A DNA stretch of 64,000 nucleotides, taken from Apostichopus japonicus. Lineage: Eukaryota > Echinodermata > Holothuroidea > Aspidochirotida > Stichopodidae. Below the pieces are notes generated by a model that was not told the origin of the DNA, made no database searches, and saw only the letters and a program-made list of their open reading frames with translations. Position 1 is the first letter of the stretch, and each line of letters opens with the position of its first letter. The position numbers and the translations under genes were made by a program. The stretch spans positions 18,586,501-18,650,500 of the forward strand of contig NC_092580.1 in assembly GCF_037975245.1 (NCBI RefSeq), given 5' to 3'. Shown piece by piece: positions 49,768 to 63,085 of the stretch.

Positions 49768-50576
49768 AAAGAATATATATTTCAAGGAAAACGTTGAGTT
49801 AAATTGAAGCAAGTAAAGTTAATTTTCCCCCCATAACCACCAGATATATGCTTATAGGGTAAGGCCCTATCACTTACCAACAATAACAACATGTAGACAA
49901 AATTAGTTTACGCATGCATATGTACAGCTGTTGTGAATGTATCATGTAGTCTTACGTTACGTAACTAGGAAACATTTGGGTAATTAAGGAAATATGACTT
50001 TTCACTTTTTCTCCAAGTAAAAGCTGAAAAATGAAAGATGTACGAGTGAATTCAACCCTTTTACGTTGAGATGTGGTCTGTAACCAAGGCCTGGTTTTTG
50101 CATTGTATAAGTACATGAAAAATATGACATTTGAAATATGTTGCGTATTTTCTCATTTATTTGCATGTAACATTTCTTATTTGTAAAATTCTGTAAATAT
50201 ACATTTATTCAGAAATGCAGGATACATAGCCATTTACATGGAATAATTTAACACAACAGTGTTACCTTGTTAATTCATAGTGAAACGAGCAGACATAAAC
50301 ATTTTATCTCTATTCTGGTGGATTAGATGTCTTAAAAGAGTTTGCTGTTACAGATACTAACAAATTAAGCAATTTAGCCATAACATTCACTGAATTTTGA
50401 ATAAACCATCACTTACTAACAAAAGCAAAGATTTTTATCAATCAAGTTGACAAAACATAGCAAAAATTTACTATATGATTATTTTTGGTATGATTTTCCC
50501 AAAGCGAACATAAAATACAAGTATTTTTTGATAAATAGTCATTTTGGGGCAAAATGGATATATTGTACAATTTTTT
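49768..50576. other. No gene recognised
   Basis: AT-rich sequence leading into the hairpin minisatellite. Confidence 0.4.
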
Positions 50577-51825
50577 TTGTATCTTTGGGGCGTTCCAATA
50601 CACCCCAACCAGTTAAGTGTAGCAATACACCTCTACTTGTAATAAGTTCTATCTTTGGGGCGTACCAATACGCCCCAACCAGTTAAGTGTAGCAATACAC
50701 CACTATGATAAATTGTATATATCTTTGGGGCGTACCAGTACGCCCCAACCAGTTAAGTGTAGAAATGCACCGCTATGATAAATTGTATTTATCTTTGGGG
50801 CGTACCAGTACGCCCCAACCAGTTAAGGGTAGCAATAGACCACTATGATAAATTGTATATATCTTTGGGGCGTACCAGTACGCCCCAACCAGTTAAGTGT
50901 AGCAATACACTACTATGATTAATTATATACATATCTTTGGGGCGTACCAGTACGCCCCAACCAGTTAAGTGTTGAAATATACCACTATGATAAATTGTAT
51001 ATATCTTTGGGGCGTACCAGTACGCCCCAACCAGTTAAGTGTAGCAATATACCACTATGATAAATTGTATATATCTTTGGGGCGTACCAGTACGCCCCAA
51101 CCAGTTAAGTGTAGCAATACACCACTATGATTAATTGTATATATCTTTGGGGCGTACCAGTACGCCCCAACCAGTTAAGTGTAGCAATAGACCACTATGA
51201 TAAATTGTATATATCTTGGGGGCGTACCAGTACGCCCCAACCAGTTAAGTGTAGCAATAGACCACTATGATAAATTGTATATATCTTTGGGGCGTACCAG
51301 TACGCCCCAACCAGTTAAGTGTTGAAATATACCACTATGATAAATTGTATATATCTTTGGGGCATACCAGTACGCCCCAACCAGTTAAGTGTTGAAATAT
51401 ACCACTATGATAAATTGTATATATCTTTGGGGCATACCAGTACGCCCCAACCAGTTTAGAGTAGAAATACACCCCTATGATAAATTGTATATATCTTTGG
51501 GGCGTACCAGTACGCCCCAACCAGTTAAGTGTAGCAATAGACCACTATGATAAATTGTATATATCTTTGGGGCGTACCAGTACGCCCCAACCAGTTAAGT
51601 GTAGCAATAGACCACTATGATAAATTGTATATATCTTTGGGGCGTACCAGTACGCCCCAACCAGTTAAGTGTTGAAATATACCACTATGATAAATTGTAT
51701 ATATCTTTGGGGCGTACCAGTACGCCCCAACCAGTTTAGAGTACAAATACACCCCTATGATAAATTGTATATATCTTTGGGGCGTACCAGTACGCCCCAA
51801 CCAGTTAAGTGTAGCAATACACCAA
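50577..51825. repeat. 70-bp hairpin minisatellite, 18 copies
   Basis: Each unit contains ttggggcgtac-ca-gtacgccccaa, an 11-bp perfect stem on a 2-base spacer, then ccagttaagtgtagcaata and ccactatgataaattgtata. GGGGC words fall at 50587 and then every 70 bp to 51779; one interval is 72. Fourteen of 18 units keep the exact stem. Frames that read GRTGTPQ or GVPVRPN are artefacts. Confidence 0.96.
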
Positions 51826-53159
51826 CAAAATTGTGTGTGTTTCTCAAAACTACATATCTTCTTTTACACAAGTTGTTGTAAAAAATAAGAGTACACACTG
51901 CCCAATCAATAGTATGTGTAAAACATAAGGTTTCCTAGTTATTCAGCTCAAATTCTTTATCTATAGCTGCATATCTTTCTTTCAAGTCACAGACTTCCCT
52001 CTTTGGAAGGCGATTTTTATGGGTTAAATTAAAGTCCCAGAACATTAAGGAATGGAAAGAAACTGATGGTGTGTATTTGCAAAAACAGATCCTTCCCAAG
52101 AGTATCCTTGTGCTTCACTAGTGTCCACAAATTGCATGTAATGGTCATGTTTGAATCATGTTGGATATGCTTCAGATCAGTCATAACATATATGCAAACT
52201 TGTCACATGGACCTTTAGTGTGAATTAGGACACCTGAAAAGAAAGAGAAGAATGAATATATACTACTTCATTGACATGTATGATAAAGAGGTTGTTATTA
52301 CTTGTTTTCTGCTATTAAATAAAGTTTGATAATTAACCTACTATGTGCTTTAACAAACAAAACAAAACAGTCACATAATATGTAACCTTAGGTGTCCATC
52401 CTTATACTATTTATGAAGATAATCAAGCTTCCCCTCTTGAGACATTGTGTTGTAAAACAAGGCATCATACAAACAAACACCCTGTATAAACACCCACACA
52501 CACATACTGCTCACGCACATACATACTGTACTATACACCAACATGACATTACAATTTCATACTGTAGGATTACAATTTCTCGGAAACCAGAAAACGTGAT
52601 GTTTACACTTATAATGACATAAACACTTTCCGTCTTGTGCACTCTTAGGTCACTTCACAATACCATGGAGGTAAAACAGACCTCCATGATAATACAGTAC
52701 TGACCTGTTATGTGGATGTGGATGTTTTACATCCTTTTTACTCTGGACAAAATGTGGCAGATCAGTCTTTGATTATTCCATCGACTATAAGGGTATTCAG
52801 TTCCAAAGAAACCTGGCACGCCTTAGTGCGGGCAAGATGTTACTGCTCTCCTTTTGACCTAGTAAAAATAGAACATATTATGATACAAAATAAACTCTTA
52901 ACTGATACAGGGTTTACGATATCAGATAAGAAATATTGATTTGAGTTTTGATCCAATATCATTTGAGAAATAATGTAAATGATATATGGGTCAATCCATG
53001 CCAAATCAACAGATTTTTGGGTCGATTCCACGTCGACCCTCTTAGAATCGCCTGGAACTGATATGGTGTCCTGCCATATGTCTCAAAGGATGAAATTGGG
53101 CAAAAAAAAAAATTTGAAACTTTTTCGTTGCTAGGTTATGACCCCGCCTAGCAACCAAC
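51826..53159. other. No gene recognised
   Basis: A plus-strand frame at 52712-52939 is open for 75 residues but shows no known motif and no clear splice context. Nothing else supported. Confidence 0.35.
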
Positions 53160-53163
53160 TTAA

Positions 53164-54414
53164 AGTGGCTCATGAGAGTTACATCAGCCCTACAGAAACA
53201 TGCTTGCGAGGGCAAACAGTGGTAACATTGTATCTTCATTCAAGGAGACCATGTAAAACAACATTAGAAACTATTGATAATGTTATTTATTAAAAGGGTT
53301 CTGTCTAGTACTCTTTGACTCCCTCTCACCCCCCCCCCCCCCCCAGCACCCTCCCCATAGTGCACTATGCAGATTTGTATGCATATGTGACTGAATTTTA
53401 ATACTGCAAAGAGACTGCATAAACATGCATTCAAGGTATACTGAATTATTTGGTAAGGTAATCTTCTGCTTCAAATTGTCTGTATGCATGTAACTCACCC
53501 CCTCCCACCCACATCCTCTACCCAACCCTATATCAGATTAGAATATGAATGTGAACCAGTGCATACATACAGTGTGCACTATATATGTGTGTAAATGTTC
53601 AGTACAGTGTTATTTTTACACCAAGCACTAAATAAATACACACTGTCCACAATCATGTACAGTACACACTGTGTACTGGTCATTCCATTCAATACTGTGC
53701 ATATTTCAATATCATTTTAAATATTTGCAATTTAGTGTATGCTTTTGCTAATTCAATAATTAAAAGACTTTCAATAATTTAAAAAGAATGTTTAACCAGT
53801 ACATAAATGTGCAGTGTGTACTGTACATGTTTTTGGACAGTGTTTATTTAATAGTAATTGGTGTAGAACAACACTGTACTGAACATGTACACACATATAC
53901 AGTATAGTGCATATTTCAATGTCTTTTTAAATATTTGCAATGTAGTGTATAATTCTTTTGCTAATTCAATAAATTAAAAGACTTTCAATAATTTAAAAGG
54001 AATGTTTAACCAGTAAATACATGTACAGTGTGTATACTGTTCATTATTTTGGACAGTGTGTATTTAATAGTACTTGGTGTAAAATAACACTGTACTGAAC
54101 ATGTACACACATATATAGTGCACACTGTGGACCATACCAATAATTCAGTATACCTTGAATGCATGTTTATGCAGTCTCTTTGCAGTAGAAGTCAGTCACA
54201 TACTGTATGCATGTATACAAATATGCATAGTGCACTATGGGGAGGGTGTTAGGGGGGGTGGGAGCCAAAGAGTATTAGACAGAACCCTTTTAATACATTT
54301 CAATAGTTTTTAATGTTGTTAGCATGATCTCCTTGAATGAAGATATAATGTTACCACTGTTTGCCCTCGCAAGCATGTTTCTGTAGGGCTGATATAACTC
54401 TCATATATGCCACT
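53164..54414. mobile_element. TTAA-flanked DNA element with long inverted repeats
   Basis: Left end agtggctcatgagagttaca, right end inverted AGTGGCATATATGAGAGTTA. Both are preceded by TTAA (53160-53163 and 54415-54418). The arms stay about 90 per cent alike for some 300 bases (cagccctacagaaacatgct, gcgagggcaaacagtgg and beyond, including a G/C run) and are recognisable farther in. The centre holds a direct duplication of about 217 bp (gtgcatatttcaat at 53697 and 53909). TTAA duplication suggests the Kolobok or piggyBac groups; no coding region, so non-autonomous. Confidence 0.8.
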
Positions 54415-55408
54415 TTAAGCTGCCCTCCAGAGCATTAATAACTTATATAAAATATGTTTTAGCACATTCTTTGCATCATAACTATACATATCTTACTAGT
54501 TTGTATTGAAAACCAAAAATAAAACTTTTAATTGTGACCAAATTTGACCTTGAAATGCCCAAAATAGCCCAAAATATTTGTAAAATGTGATGTTTGAGGG
54601 TGCTGTTCACAGACATCGTTCGGCATATGACCCTGGAAATGCAGTTTATTGGTAGCCCTTATGCTAGTGGACCACCCTCTTAATTGTTAAGCACCTGTAT
54701 GCTAATGCTAAGAAGTTGTTGTCATTTGAATTACTCAAATCGGCTTGTGCAAGCATTTTCATACATATGAACGAGGTGATTTTCGCAATTTTCGAGTCAT
54801 AAATTTGAGTAGATAACACAAAATACACAACGTTTTTACTTGAGTTTCTAAAATAGGAACAATACGCTCCTGAAAAAAATGGTATTAAAAAAAATTGAAA
54901 TATACCCACAGGCCCAAAATGGACCCCCAATTAGAAGTGAGATTTCTTAAGTTTGAGGGCGCTGTTCATGAAACGTACCACCCGCTTGACTTTTTTTTTG
55001 CACTTTTCCCGTACAACTACTACTGGGCAAGGATCCTATGGAAAGTAAAACTCAAACATGCCTTTGCTTGTGAATATAGAGCACACTCAAAGTAGGGCCA
55101 GAAAAGACCCAGGCTATCTCATTTTCTGCCATTTTAGTTACTTGTTACGAAAAATTGAGACCGATCCAATGACCTTTCTCTGAACTTTAGGGTTTATCAT
55201 CTTAGTTAGGGCTACTATATCCAATTTGTAGTTCAAGAAAGTTTTTGAAAGAGATAAGTGTTAACTAGGAGCATCACTGACACACCCACACATATAGAGG
55301 ACTTGAAGGAATAGATAGTCTTTCTATTGCTTTTGACTTCTGCAAGGATTCAAAAAGGAAAGCAGACATCAACTTTTAACTCTAAATTAGTAAAATATTT
55401 TGACTCAC
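54415..55408. other. No gene; two divergent repeat pieces
   Basis: A tttgagggtgctgttca-type block near 54593 recurs as tttgagggcgctgttca near 54953, with a gcccaaaat block before each. They may be old copies of one repeat. Confidence 0.4.
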
Positions 55409-55505
55409 TTAAGATGATTAAGATGAACTTCTTGCAATTGTCGGCATTCTTCATTTTTCTTTCCACTCCTCGTTCTTTCCGCTACCTCTTTCAAGTACCA
55501 CCCAC
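55409..55505 (-). pseudogene. Transposase/integrase-like pseudogene, distal piece
   Basis: The minus-strand frame reads VYCGWYLKEVAERTRSGKKN and EECRQLQEVHLNHLK up to a GTGAGT donor. This resembles the cysteine-pair and helical segment that follows the DNA-binding half in a large, poorly named family of animal integrase-like proteins. Placement with the pieces at 56702-57690 is inference from order and strand. Confidence 0.35.
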
Positions 55506-56701
55506 AGTAAACTCAGTCGTCTAGAAAAATATAATGTTGAAATACTTTAATTAAGCATTTAAAGTATAAGTTTTACTTCACACAATGGTGTAAAATTGAA
55601 CTGCTTAACCTAATCAAGAAAAAGTTATGTAGTGATTAGTGATAGAGTTTTATTGTGTCAATTTGAACCATGTTGTTTTTATGAATACCCATAGAATAAT
55701 GCAATGAGCATGTTGAATTTTGTTACTAATTATAACTGAAGTTAAGCATTCTTTTAGGTACTTTAGAGAATTCCTTTAAAGGAGTATAGGGTGTTTAGAG
55801 TTGCTATTGAGAAAAGAACAAGTAAAGCTGTACAACATCTTCTCATGTTATTTATTAGACCAATTGATAGGGATGTTTGGAAAAAAGACCCTAATCATTT
55901 TCCCAGACAGTTGAGGTAAATGTCCTCAAAGGTGGAAATTAAAACAATTAAAGAAGTTTGACCAAAGGTAAGCATATTTTAATTTCTGGCATATTTGGGG
56001 GAACTTTCTGAAAATGTCACTATCTAAGGGAGTTGTTCATTGACATTTCAGCAGAAAGCACTTTTACTCCTGATTTGAGTGAAGGTTGCAATCAAACTTA
56101 TGTAACATGTTCTTTAGAACTTCTTTAAATCAAAATTTTTGACAATAATTCTAATGTTTTTTAAGGAATGATAATGCAGCTTTAGTGGCACACTAGCTGT
56201 GAGGTGTATTCTCTCCAGTATGTACAGTACAGTCTTTGTGCTTGCTGAAGCTGAAGCTAACAATAGAGACACATGAATTTTTCTGAAGAAATGTTTAATG
56301 GACTGCACATGTAGTTAACTAAACAGATTAAATACCACTGGATTGTATGAAGTTAAAGCCTCCATAGTCAGCAAAGATAAAAGGATGCAATGCCTGTGGT
56401 TTTGACACCCCAGGCTAAAACCCACCAATTGTGATTGATCAGCAGACCATGTACAGTACTTGAAAGTTATCATTTGTAATGTACACAGCTATTGCTTGTG
56501 TGAAATTGAATTTTGGCAAAACAGTCTTACAACAGCACTTTCGACCTCACAAGTTTCAGTATACTTTATCAATGTCTTCATGCTAGTTAATCAATTTAAA
56601 GCTACTAGCTATAAGGAATTTGAAATTTTATTCCCCTTTTCCCATGCAATGTATGCAACAATAACTGTCATAAATCCATGCACATTCACAAGATAAAATA
56701 A
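55506..56701. other. No exon recognised
   Basis: Probably an intron or deleted interior of the transposase-like pseudogene. Short frames only. Confidence 0.35.
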
Positions 56702-57297
56702 TTAGGAATCTTGAACTCTTCTAAAGATTTCCATAAAGTATTCCTTGAAAATGATGCTTTGTTCACCAATGCCAATTTCTATCATTTCCTTATTCATGCG
56801 TGCATGGAGAGAAGTCTTTGTGTATGACACTGGAAGGTGCACTTCTGTTTTGTGGGGCATGTAATCTCCAATATGTTCAAATAAACACCTCATCCAAGCT
56901 AGTGCAAATGGAGTTTTTGTTCTCATCCTTTTCTTGCCTTTATTGCAATGAATTGCATTTTTCTTGCCAACTTGAAATTATTTCAGACAATCTTTGAATA
57001 ACTTGCTACTAATACCAAAGAACATACAAAATGCTTTCTCACATACAATCTTCCCACAAATTACATAAATAGAACAAGATTTGTCTCAGGTGTGACATGA
57101 TCTTTCCTGATGAATCCAAATCTTGTCCAGAGTGAATTGCTTTAGCTCAGTTTCCCTCACTTCACTAACCTCTAGAAAAGACTGTTCTAGGTCATCGTAA
57201 GAAAGCGATTTGATACAGCTACCATCACAGCAATCAGATTGGAACATAGGCAGTGGATCAAATGCTTGATTGCGTCTCCTTCGTTTTTTCTCACTCC
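56702..57297 (-). pseudogene. Transposase/integrase-like protein, N-terminal half, two stops
   Basis: One minus-strand frame runs from RSEKKRRRRNQAFDPLPMFQ at 57297 through a cysteine cluster (DCCDGSC), IKSLSYDDLEQSF, VICGKIVCEKAFCMFFGIS and KTPFALAWMRCLFEHIGDYM to PHKTEVHLPVSYTK. It ends at a stop at 56702. The frame is broken by TGA near 57087 and TAA near 56985, each one C-to-T change from Arg or Gln. The pattern VC-AF-GIS, AL-WM-FE-IGD-MP-E-HLP-TK is shared by widespread integrase-like transposon proteins of corals, molluscs and fish. The catalytic domain is not found. Confidence 0.62.
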
Positions 57298-57469
57298 TGG
57301 TGAATAAAAAAGGTTTTGATCACATGAAGAAATTGATGCAGAAAAATCTCTGGCAATACCAAAGCTACTGCTACTACTGTACTTCCATTTGAACTTATGT
57401 CAAGGTACAACTGCAGCGAATCATTTGTTGTATCTGGAGAAATAGTACTGATGTTGTGACTCACAGTGA

Positions 57470-57690
57470 CTGCCCCATTCAAACGACAGTGAAAGTTTTG
57501 TTTTAGTATGATTATTTAAAGTTGGTTCCTCTTCCAAATTTTCCATTTCATTATCCATGCTCACGTTCCTTTTAAGTGTATTAGGTAGGGATGTATTTCC
57601 CTTGCTTTTTTGTGGAGATGAGAAAAGAGTTGGCTCAATGTCCAATTTGTCAGGATCATCCTCTTTACATTCTGACAGAAAACTGGTAAT
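57470..57690 (-). pseudogene. Possible N-terminal exon of the transposase-like pseudogene
   Basis: Minus-strand frame, SFLSECKEDDPDKLDIEPTL followed by a Ser/Thr/Glu-rich stretch to LSFEWGSH before a GTGAGT donor, after an ACCAG acceptor. It is acidic and low in structure, as N-terminal regions of such proteins can be. The donor phase does not fit the next piece, so the link is weak. Confidence 0.3.
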
Positions 57691-57807
57691 TTGTTAAAAT
57701 TTGTTAGGTTTCCTTCACACATTTTGTTTCCCATTGAAGTGGAGCACAATGACAAATGAGCACAACTAAATCTTCATTTACTCAGCTGCACACCACAATA
57801 ACATGAG

Positions 57808-57836
57808 CCAGGGAGCTGCTACTAGCAGCTCCCTGG
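57808..57836. repeat. 29-bp near-perfect palindrome
   Basis: ccagggagctgcta, one central base, then tagcagctccctgg: 14-bp arms without mismatch. It shares the ccaggRagYtg tip with the insertion at 47033-47068, and half of it (accagggagttgtaatgg) occurs near 59201. No clear flanking duplication here. Confidence 0.7.
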
Positions 57837-60800
57837 TGAAACAGTATCCAAAGGCATGCATTGAAAGAGTAAGTCCTCAGAGCATGACCACTGCTCAACA
57901 GTTTTATTCCCTTTCTGTGGTTAACCCTGCTTTTGAAGACTGTATATATTCACTGTTGGTTGCTGCAGTATAGACTGCCTTACACTGTGATATGAACTGG
58001 CTAGGTGTCATATGATCCTTTATTGACACACTGTTTGACCACAACCAAAGGGACAAAGTTTTCAGGTTTTATTTCCACAATGGAGTTGCAATCAGGCAAG
58101 ACAATATTGTTGTGATTGATTGCTTCTGAGGTTAGTACTTTATGCAGACTGTGTAGCCCTGTTAAGAAATCTTGCACATCTGAGAGGTACTGTATGTGGA
58201 TGTATGGAGGGAAAGGACTTCTCCAATGTCAGTATCAATGCTGCAATGTTGAAAAGTGAATTTTTAGTTGACAATATTTTGTCAAAATGGTACTGTTCTA
58301 CCAAACTTCAGTACAACTTGTAAAAAAGGACAAAACTCATTAACTTCAATAAAATAGCCTGACCTTCAATAATTTTCCTAGCCATTGGGACACAGTCCCT
58401 AGTTCCCACAATCACACATAGTGAGAGCAACAAATGTGAGTAAAAATCTGCACACTGGACCATGCAGGGACATATATATGCCAAAACTGTTATTTGTTTT
58501 GTTATTTTTTCTTGGGGGGGGGGGGAGGGGGATGTTTGTAACTGGAAAAGCCTGAAATAAATTATAGCAATATGCACCATGTACAGTATGCAATAACGAA
58601 GTATATAAGCATATTTGCTGCTATAAAGATTAAATTTGAAAATTAGCACTTACCTAAGTTCTTAAATCTGTTCTTGGACTTGTGCTTTTATACAAGATCC
58701 AGATCAGGTCCTCTGATTTTATCAGACGATCATCTCTCCACGGGGTAAACTGATGCACTGATCCAGTCGCATTTGCACTCGAGCCGTACTATGGATCTGA
58801 TCCTTGCCCGGGCCGGTAAAAAATTCGGATTGGAAATGTGTCATTCGCAGCCGGAAATCGCGTACTAGTAGTACATTTGGTCCAAAACTTTCGTTTTCAA
58901 AGTTCATAGCCTAGAGTGACAATGCTACGTTAGATTCATAGGTCAGTTATGATTATTATATAGTATTGTATCGACGATGGTCAGGAATTCAGGATGCATG
59001 CTTTTTACGAAAAACACCCGATTTCGAAGAAGAGTTGACGATAAAAATCGTGTCAGTATGGACGCTAGCAACAAGTGTAGAATTTAAAACGATGGGCTCA
59101 ATATTCGGAGTTGCCCTGGGACAGGGAGTACAACGTATGTGACATGTGTCATAACACACGATGTTTTTGTGCGATTACACTACAGTATCTACTGTACTAC
59201 CAGGGAGTTGTAATGGGTTGCGGCACAGCTGATCTGTCAATCACTAAAAACTAGTACGGGGTGGCCAAAGGTCATTTACGGTTAGCATAATAATAATCAG
59301 GGTTACCAGCGACAAGTAACAATAAAACGTTAGATTTGCCAAAATAAAACCCCAGAAAACGCTAGATAATCAGTTTCACTCACTTGTTATGTGTTGTTTT
59401 CAATAATTCGTTGACTGCTCGTTGCACTGATTCATATCATAGGCAGTCTAGTGATTATTTTAACAAGTTAAAACGGTTAATAACAATCAGGAAATAATAC
59501 AAGAAAATTAACTGTGGATTTTACAAAAATGCTGATTCAGTCCTAATGAAAAATCCAAGTATGAAAAACCCATTAATATTAAAACAGTTCACGCGGTATT
59601 ATAGTGTAAAAGCCACGGAAGCCTATAAATATATTTATATATTATATAATATTTATATAATATATTTTATTGGGTTGCCAAGTGGTAATTTGGTCTCAAA
59701 GTTTCAGAAAACAAAGTAATTATTTTGTGAATTACCGATTTGGTGCGATTTTTGATAAAACGTATGCTAGATCTATTGTGTGAAAAGGCTAACGCTGGTA
59801 ACTTTTATAATAGTACTGTAGTAGACTTGTTTAGTTGTACTGTGTAAAAATATGCACTATGCGGAGTTCTCATCAGTATTACTTGTCAAACACACATGCA
59901 TGCCTATAGTCTTATTTGTGTTAGGTTAGCCTTTCTGTAGAAGTATTCATTTGTGGTTTACATGGATACATTTGGAAAATTTCGCTTTCACTTGTTTGTA
60001 AACAGTAGCACGGTGGGATATGGGGGCAGGGGCATGGAGATCTGCCCCACATCGATGCTAACCCCAGCTCCCAACGACTTTGCTGATCCTATATAAACAA
60101 CGGTCGACCTGACCACCCCCCCCAACCAAAAAAAATAGCTGCATGCTTGTAAGATATATTATGGTATATTTTTTCAGCCAGCTTGTGATCATAACATTAA
60201 AATCACTTGCTATAAAGAATATCATTATACCCCACCCCCCCCCCCCCGCCTCACCCATACACAAACACATACACTCATTTCTGTTGCGACAAGTCCATTA
60301 CAATATAGTCCTAGCCTACGGCGCTCAACCCTCCGATTTTCTACAGCCATAGCTATTTTCACTTAATTAATCGCACTAACATTGACAATACATTTAAAGC
60401 CTCCTAATGTGGCAAAATACATCAAACTTCCATGATAATTTTGGAAAACAGTAAAATGCTTGTGTCTAATTGATAGGGTTATTTCAATTTTGTTTGGAAT
60501 ATAATTATACAAATTTACCAATTTACTCTGTGCATTGTGATCAACTCCTAGCTGAATCATGTTACAATATAAAGGAAAATACCTAGTCTCCAACAAAAGA
60601 GGGAAAAAACACATTTTAGCAACAAGATGGAATAGAGGGCGTACTTTTTGCGACGTGGAAAACACACATATCTCTGGATCTAAAGGTGTTACAAAATCCT
60701 CCTTTACATATGTCATTGTCATTAACACAATTAAAAAGATGGGTAAAATTCAAGGTCATATGTATCAATTTGAGAAAAATATCATGTATACATTTTACAA

Positions 60801-62746
60801 CCAAAATTGTTTATTCGCCGACTCTAGGCATATACTCTCATTTAGGATTTGTTCACATTCAGCACTTCTTATTGATTAAAATTTTCGGAAATAAGATTGG
60901 AAACTGATATGCAGAAGTTATACACAAAATCTATCACATTTAGGGTTGAGGATCTCGCCACCACCTATAGTTAGTGATGTATTGAATTCGTATAGATTAT
61001 GCCCGCACGTCATTGGGGTTTAAATTTTGTAATTTTTGTGAAATAATATGTGATACGGAAAAACAGATGTACTTCGGGTTCTTCATCCATCATTACTGTC
61101 CAATTTCATGTAGTACAGGGAGGGGGGAACATCACTTACTTATGGAGGCACAATGTGTATTGTTAAATGCCGTCCTGTGGGAGGGGTGATAGGGGAAAGT
61201 TCTCCCTTCCACTTTGTGAATTTTGGATCAATTTTAAGGGTCCTCAGATGCAATCTGGTGCTATATTTAGCAACTTGAAGTAATTTTCGGGCTTGCATCT
61301 GTCCAATATTGATGTTTTTAATTTATTTAGGCAAATAAAGTTTTTTGTCTGAGTATTTTTTTTAACACTACAACCGCATCTGAAGGGGAAGGGCACCTGG
61401 GGGCACGATTTTTTTCAGGCCCCAGCCCCCCCCCCCGTTGGCGACGCCACTGATGGGTACGTCAATGGTACTTAATGGTAACGGGTTTCTTACTATCATA
61501 GGAGGCACCCCATACTATAGCCCATCTATCAACACGGGAAAAAGACATTACGATTAACATATATACATAGACAAAATATGTACTGCACGCAGCCGCGTAC
61601 ACTACACATATACATATTGGTTAACATGCATGTGTGACAGTAACTTTATTGTGCCCACGCTTAGGCATTGTGCCCACGCTTGAGAAAGTATGACTGAAAT
61701 ATAGTAGTCTTCACAGAAACTGTTTGAAAATTAAGCGATTCATGAAGGCATTAAAACCCAATACAAACGAGTAGACCCTTTAGGAACTGCACTATTTAAG
61801 AAGCCTATATATTACAAACTTTCTTGAATCCTCTTTCCGACCCCCCCCCCCCCCCGCGCCTCTTTTTCAAAGGTGTTGCATACGGGGAAGTTTTGGTCTC
61901 CAGTTAGGTTCAAACCTTGTTATATGCAACTACAATAGGTTATTTCGAAGGCTTAAAGTTATGATGTATTGGCCCCATATATGCTCCATATTAAAGTATG
62001 GTCACCTTTGGGTAAAATTCTTAAACCGTTTGATTACCATCTAGGAGGAATTTTACCTCACTGGGAAATTCAGTCATCTAGGTGCCTATGACATACCGAT
62101 CTTGAGAGACATTTACATATTGGTATACGTTGTCGTATGTATCCGTGTCGGTTTCTTGAAAAATATACGAACTCAGAAGTTCAATGGTAATGCAGGACAC
62201 TGCGAGTTTCGCCCGTGTATTATTCGACGTGCCGTGTGTATACGTACACTCAGGGACGTCGCTAGAGGGGTGGGGTGTCTCACACCCCACCCCTAATCTT
62301 TGTAAAACTGATGATAGTTGGAAAATTTGAGTGCGACAGTCCGAATTTCCGACTGTCTCACTCTAATTTTTCCGACTGTCGCACTCTAATTTCATATATT
62401 CTTGTAATTTGTGAGTGACCTACAATTTTCGGTCAAAATTGACCTTTAATCAGTCATATTTACCACGTTTTCCTTGTCAAATTTAGAAATTGCATCTCGC
62501 GATCTTTATACTCCACCATACAAAACTTCGTGTGATTTTGAATACTGTAAAAAAAACGCCTAATAAAACTACTGTACAACGTATACGATAAAAACGCTCA
62601 ATGCTTATCTACGGAAGCTTTAAAGTGCCATCAACATGAGAAAAACTTTGCCCCATAGGGTGAAATTTTTCAGTAAATTGTTTAGATAACAAGATAAAAT
62701 CTTACAAAAATTAAAAAAAAATTTGGATTGCTTAGTTGCTTTAACT
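57837..62746. other. No gene recognised
   Basis: About 4.9 kb without a supported gene. Points seen: a G-run near 58515, a TATA-rich palindromic patch at 59626-59670, C/G runs near 60112, 60231, 61422 and 61841, and hAT-like solo ends gacgccactg near 61443 and cagggacgtcgctagagggg near 62252. The 121-residue minus-strand frame at 60363-60728 has no motif I recognise. Confidence 0.4.
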
Positions 62747-63085
62747 GAGCAATTGAACAATTTTCTACAAAATGTTTAATTGACAACTTATCATATCTCG
62801 TGAATTGGACATTTTGCTGCAAAATGTTCAGTTGTTCACTTCATTCCATCTGAGCAATTGAAAAATTTTCTGCAAAATGTCTAATTGACAACATATCTTA
62901 TCTCGTCAATTGGACATTTTTTGGCAAAATGTTCAATTGTTCACTTCATTCCAATGGAGCAATTGAAAAATTTCTGCAAAATGTTTAATTGATAACTTAT
63001 CGTATCAGTCGTCAACTCAACATTTTTCTGCAAAATGTTTAAATATTCATTTCATTCCCAATGCTCAGTTGGAATGAAGTGAACA
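62747..63085. repeat. 105-bp tandem repeat with 52/53-bp half units
   Basis: gagcaattgaa recurs at 62747, 62852 and 62957. Each unit splits into two related halves, both containing a ttttctgcaaaatgt-like core and an aattg...caatt frame. About 3.2 copies are present. Confidence 0.88.

Noticed and set aside
51335-51881. Frames reading GRTGTPQRYIQ or GVPVRPNQF
   Set aside because: Translation of the 70-bp hairpin minisatellite.
60363-60728. A 121-residue minus-strand frame that looked vaguely like a retroelement tail
   Set aside because: I could not match any conserved RT or endonuclease motif in any frame.
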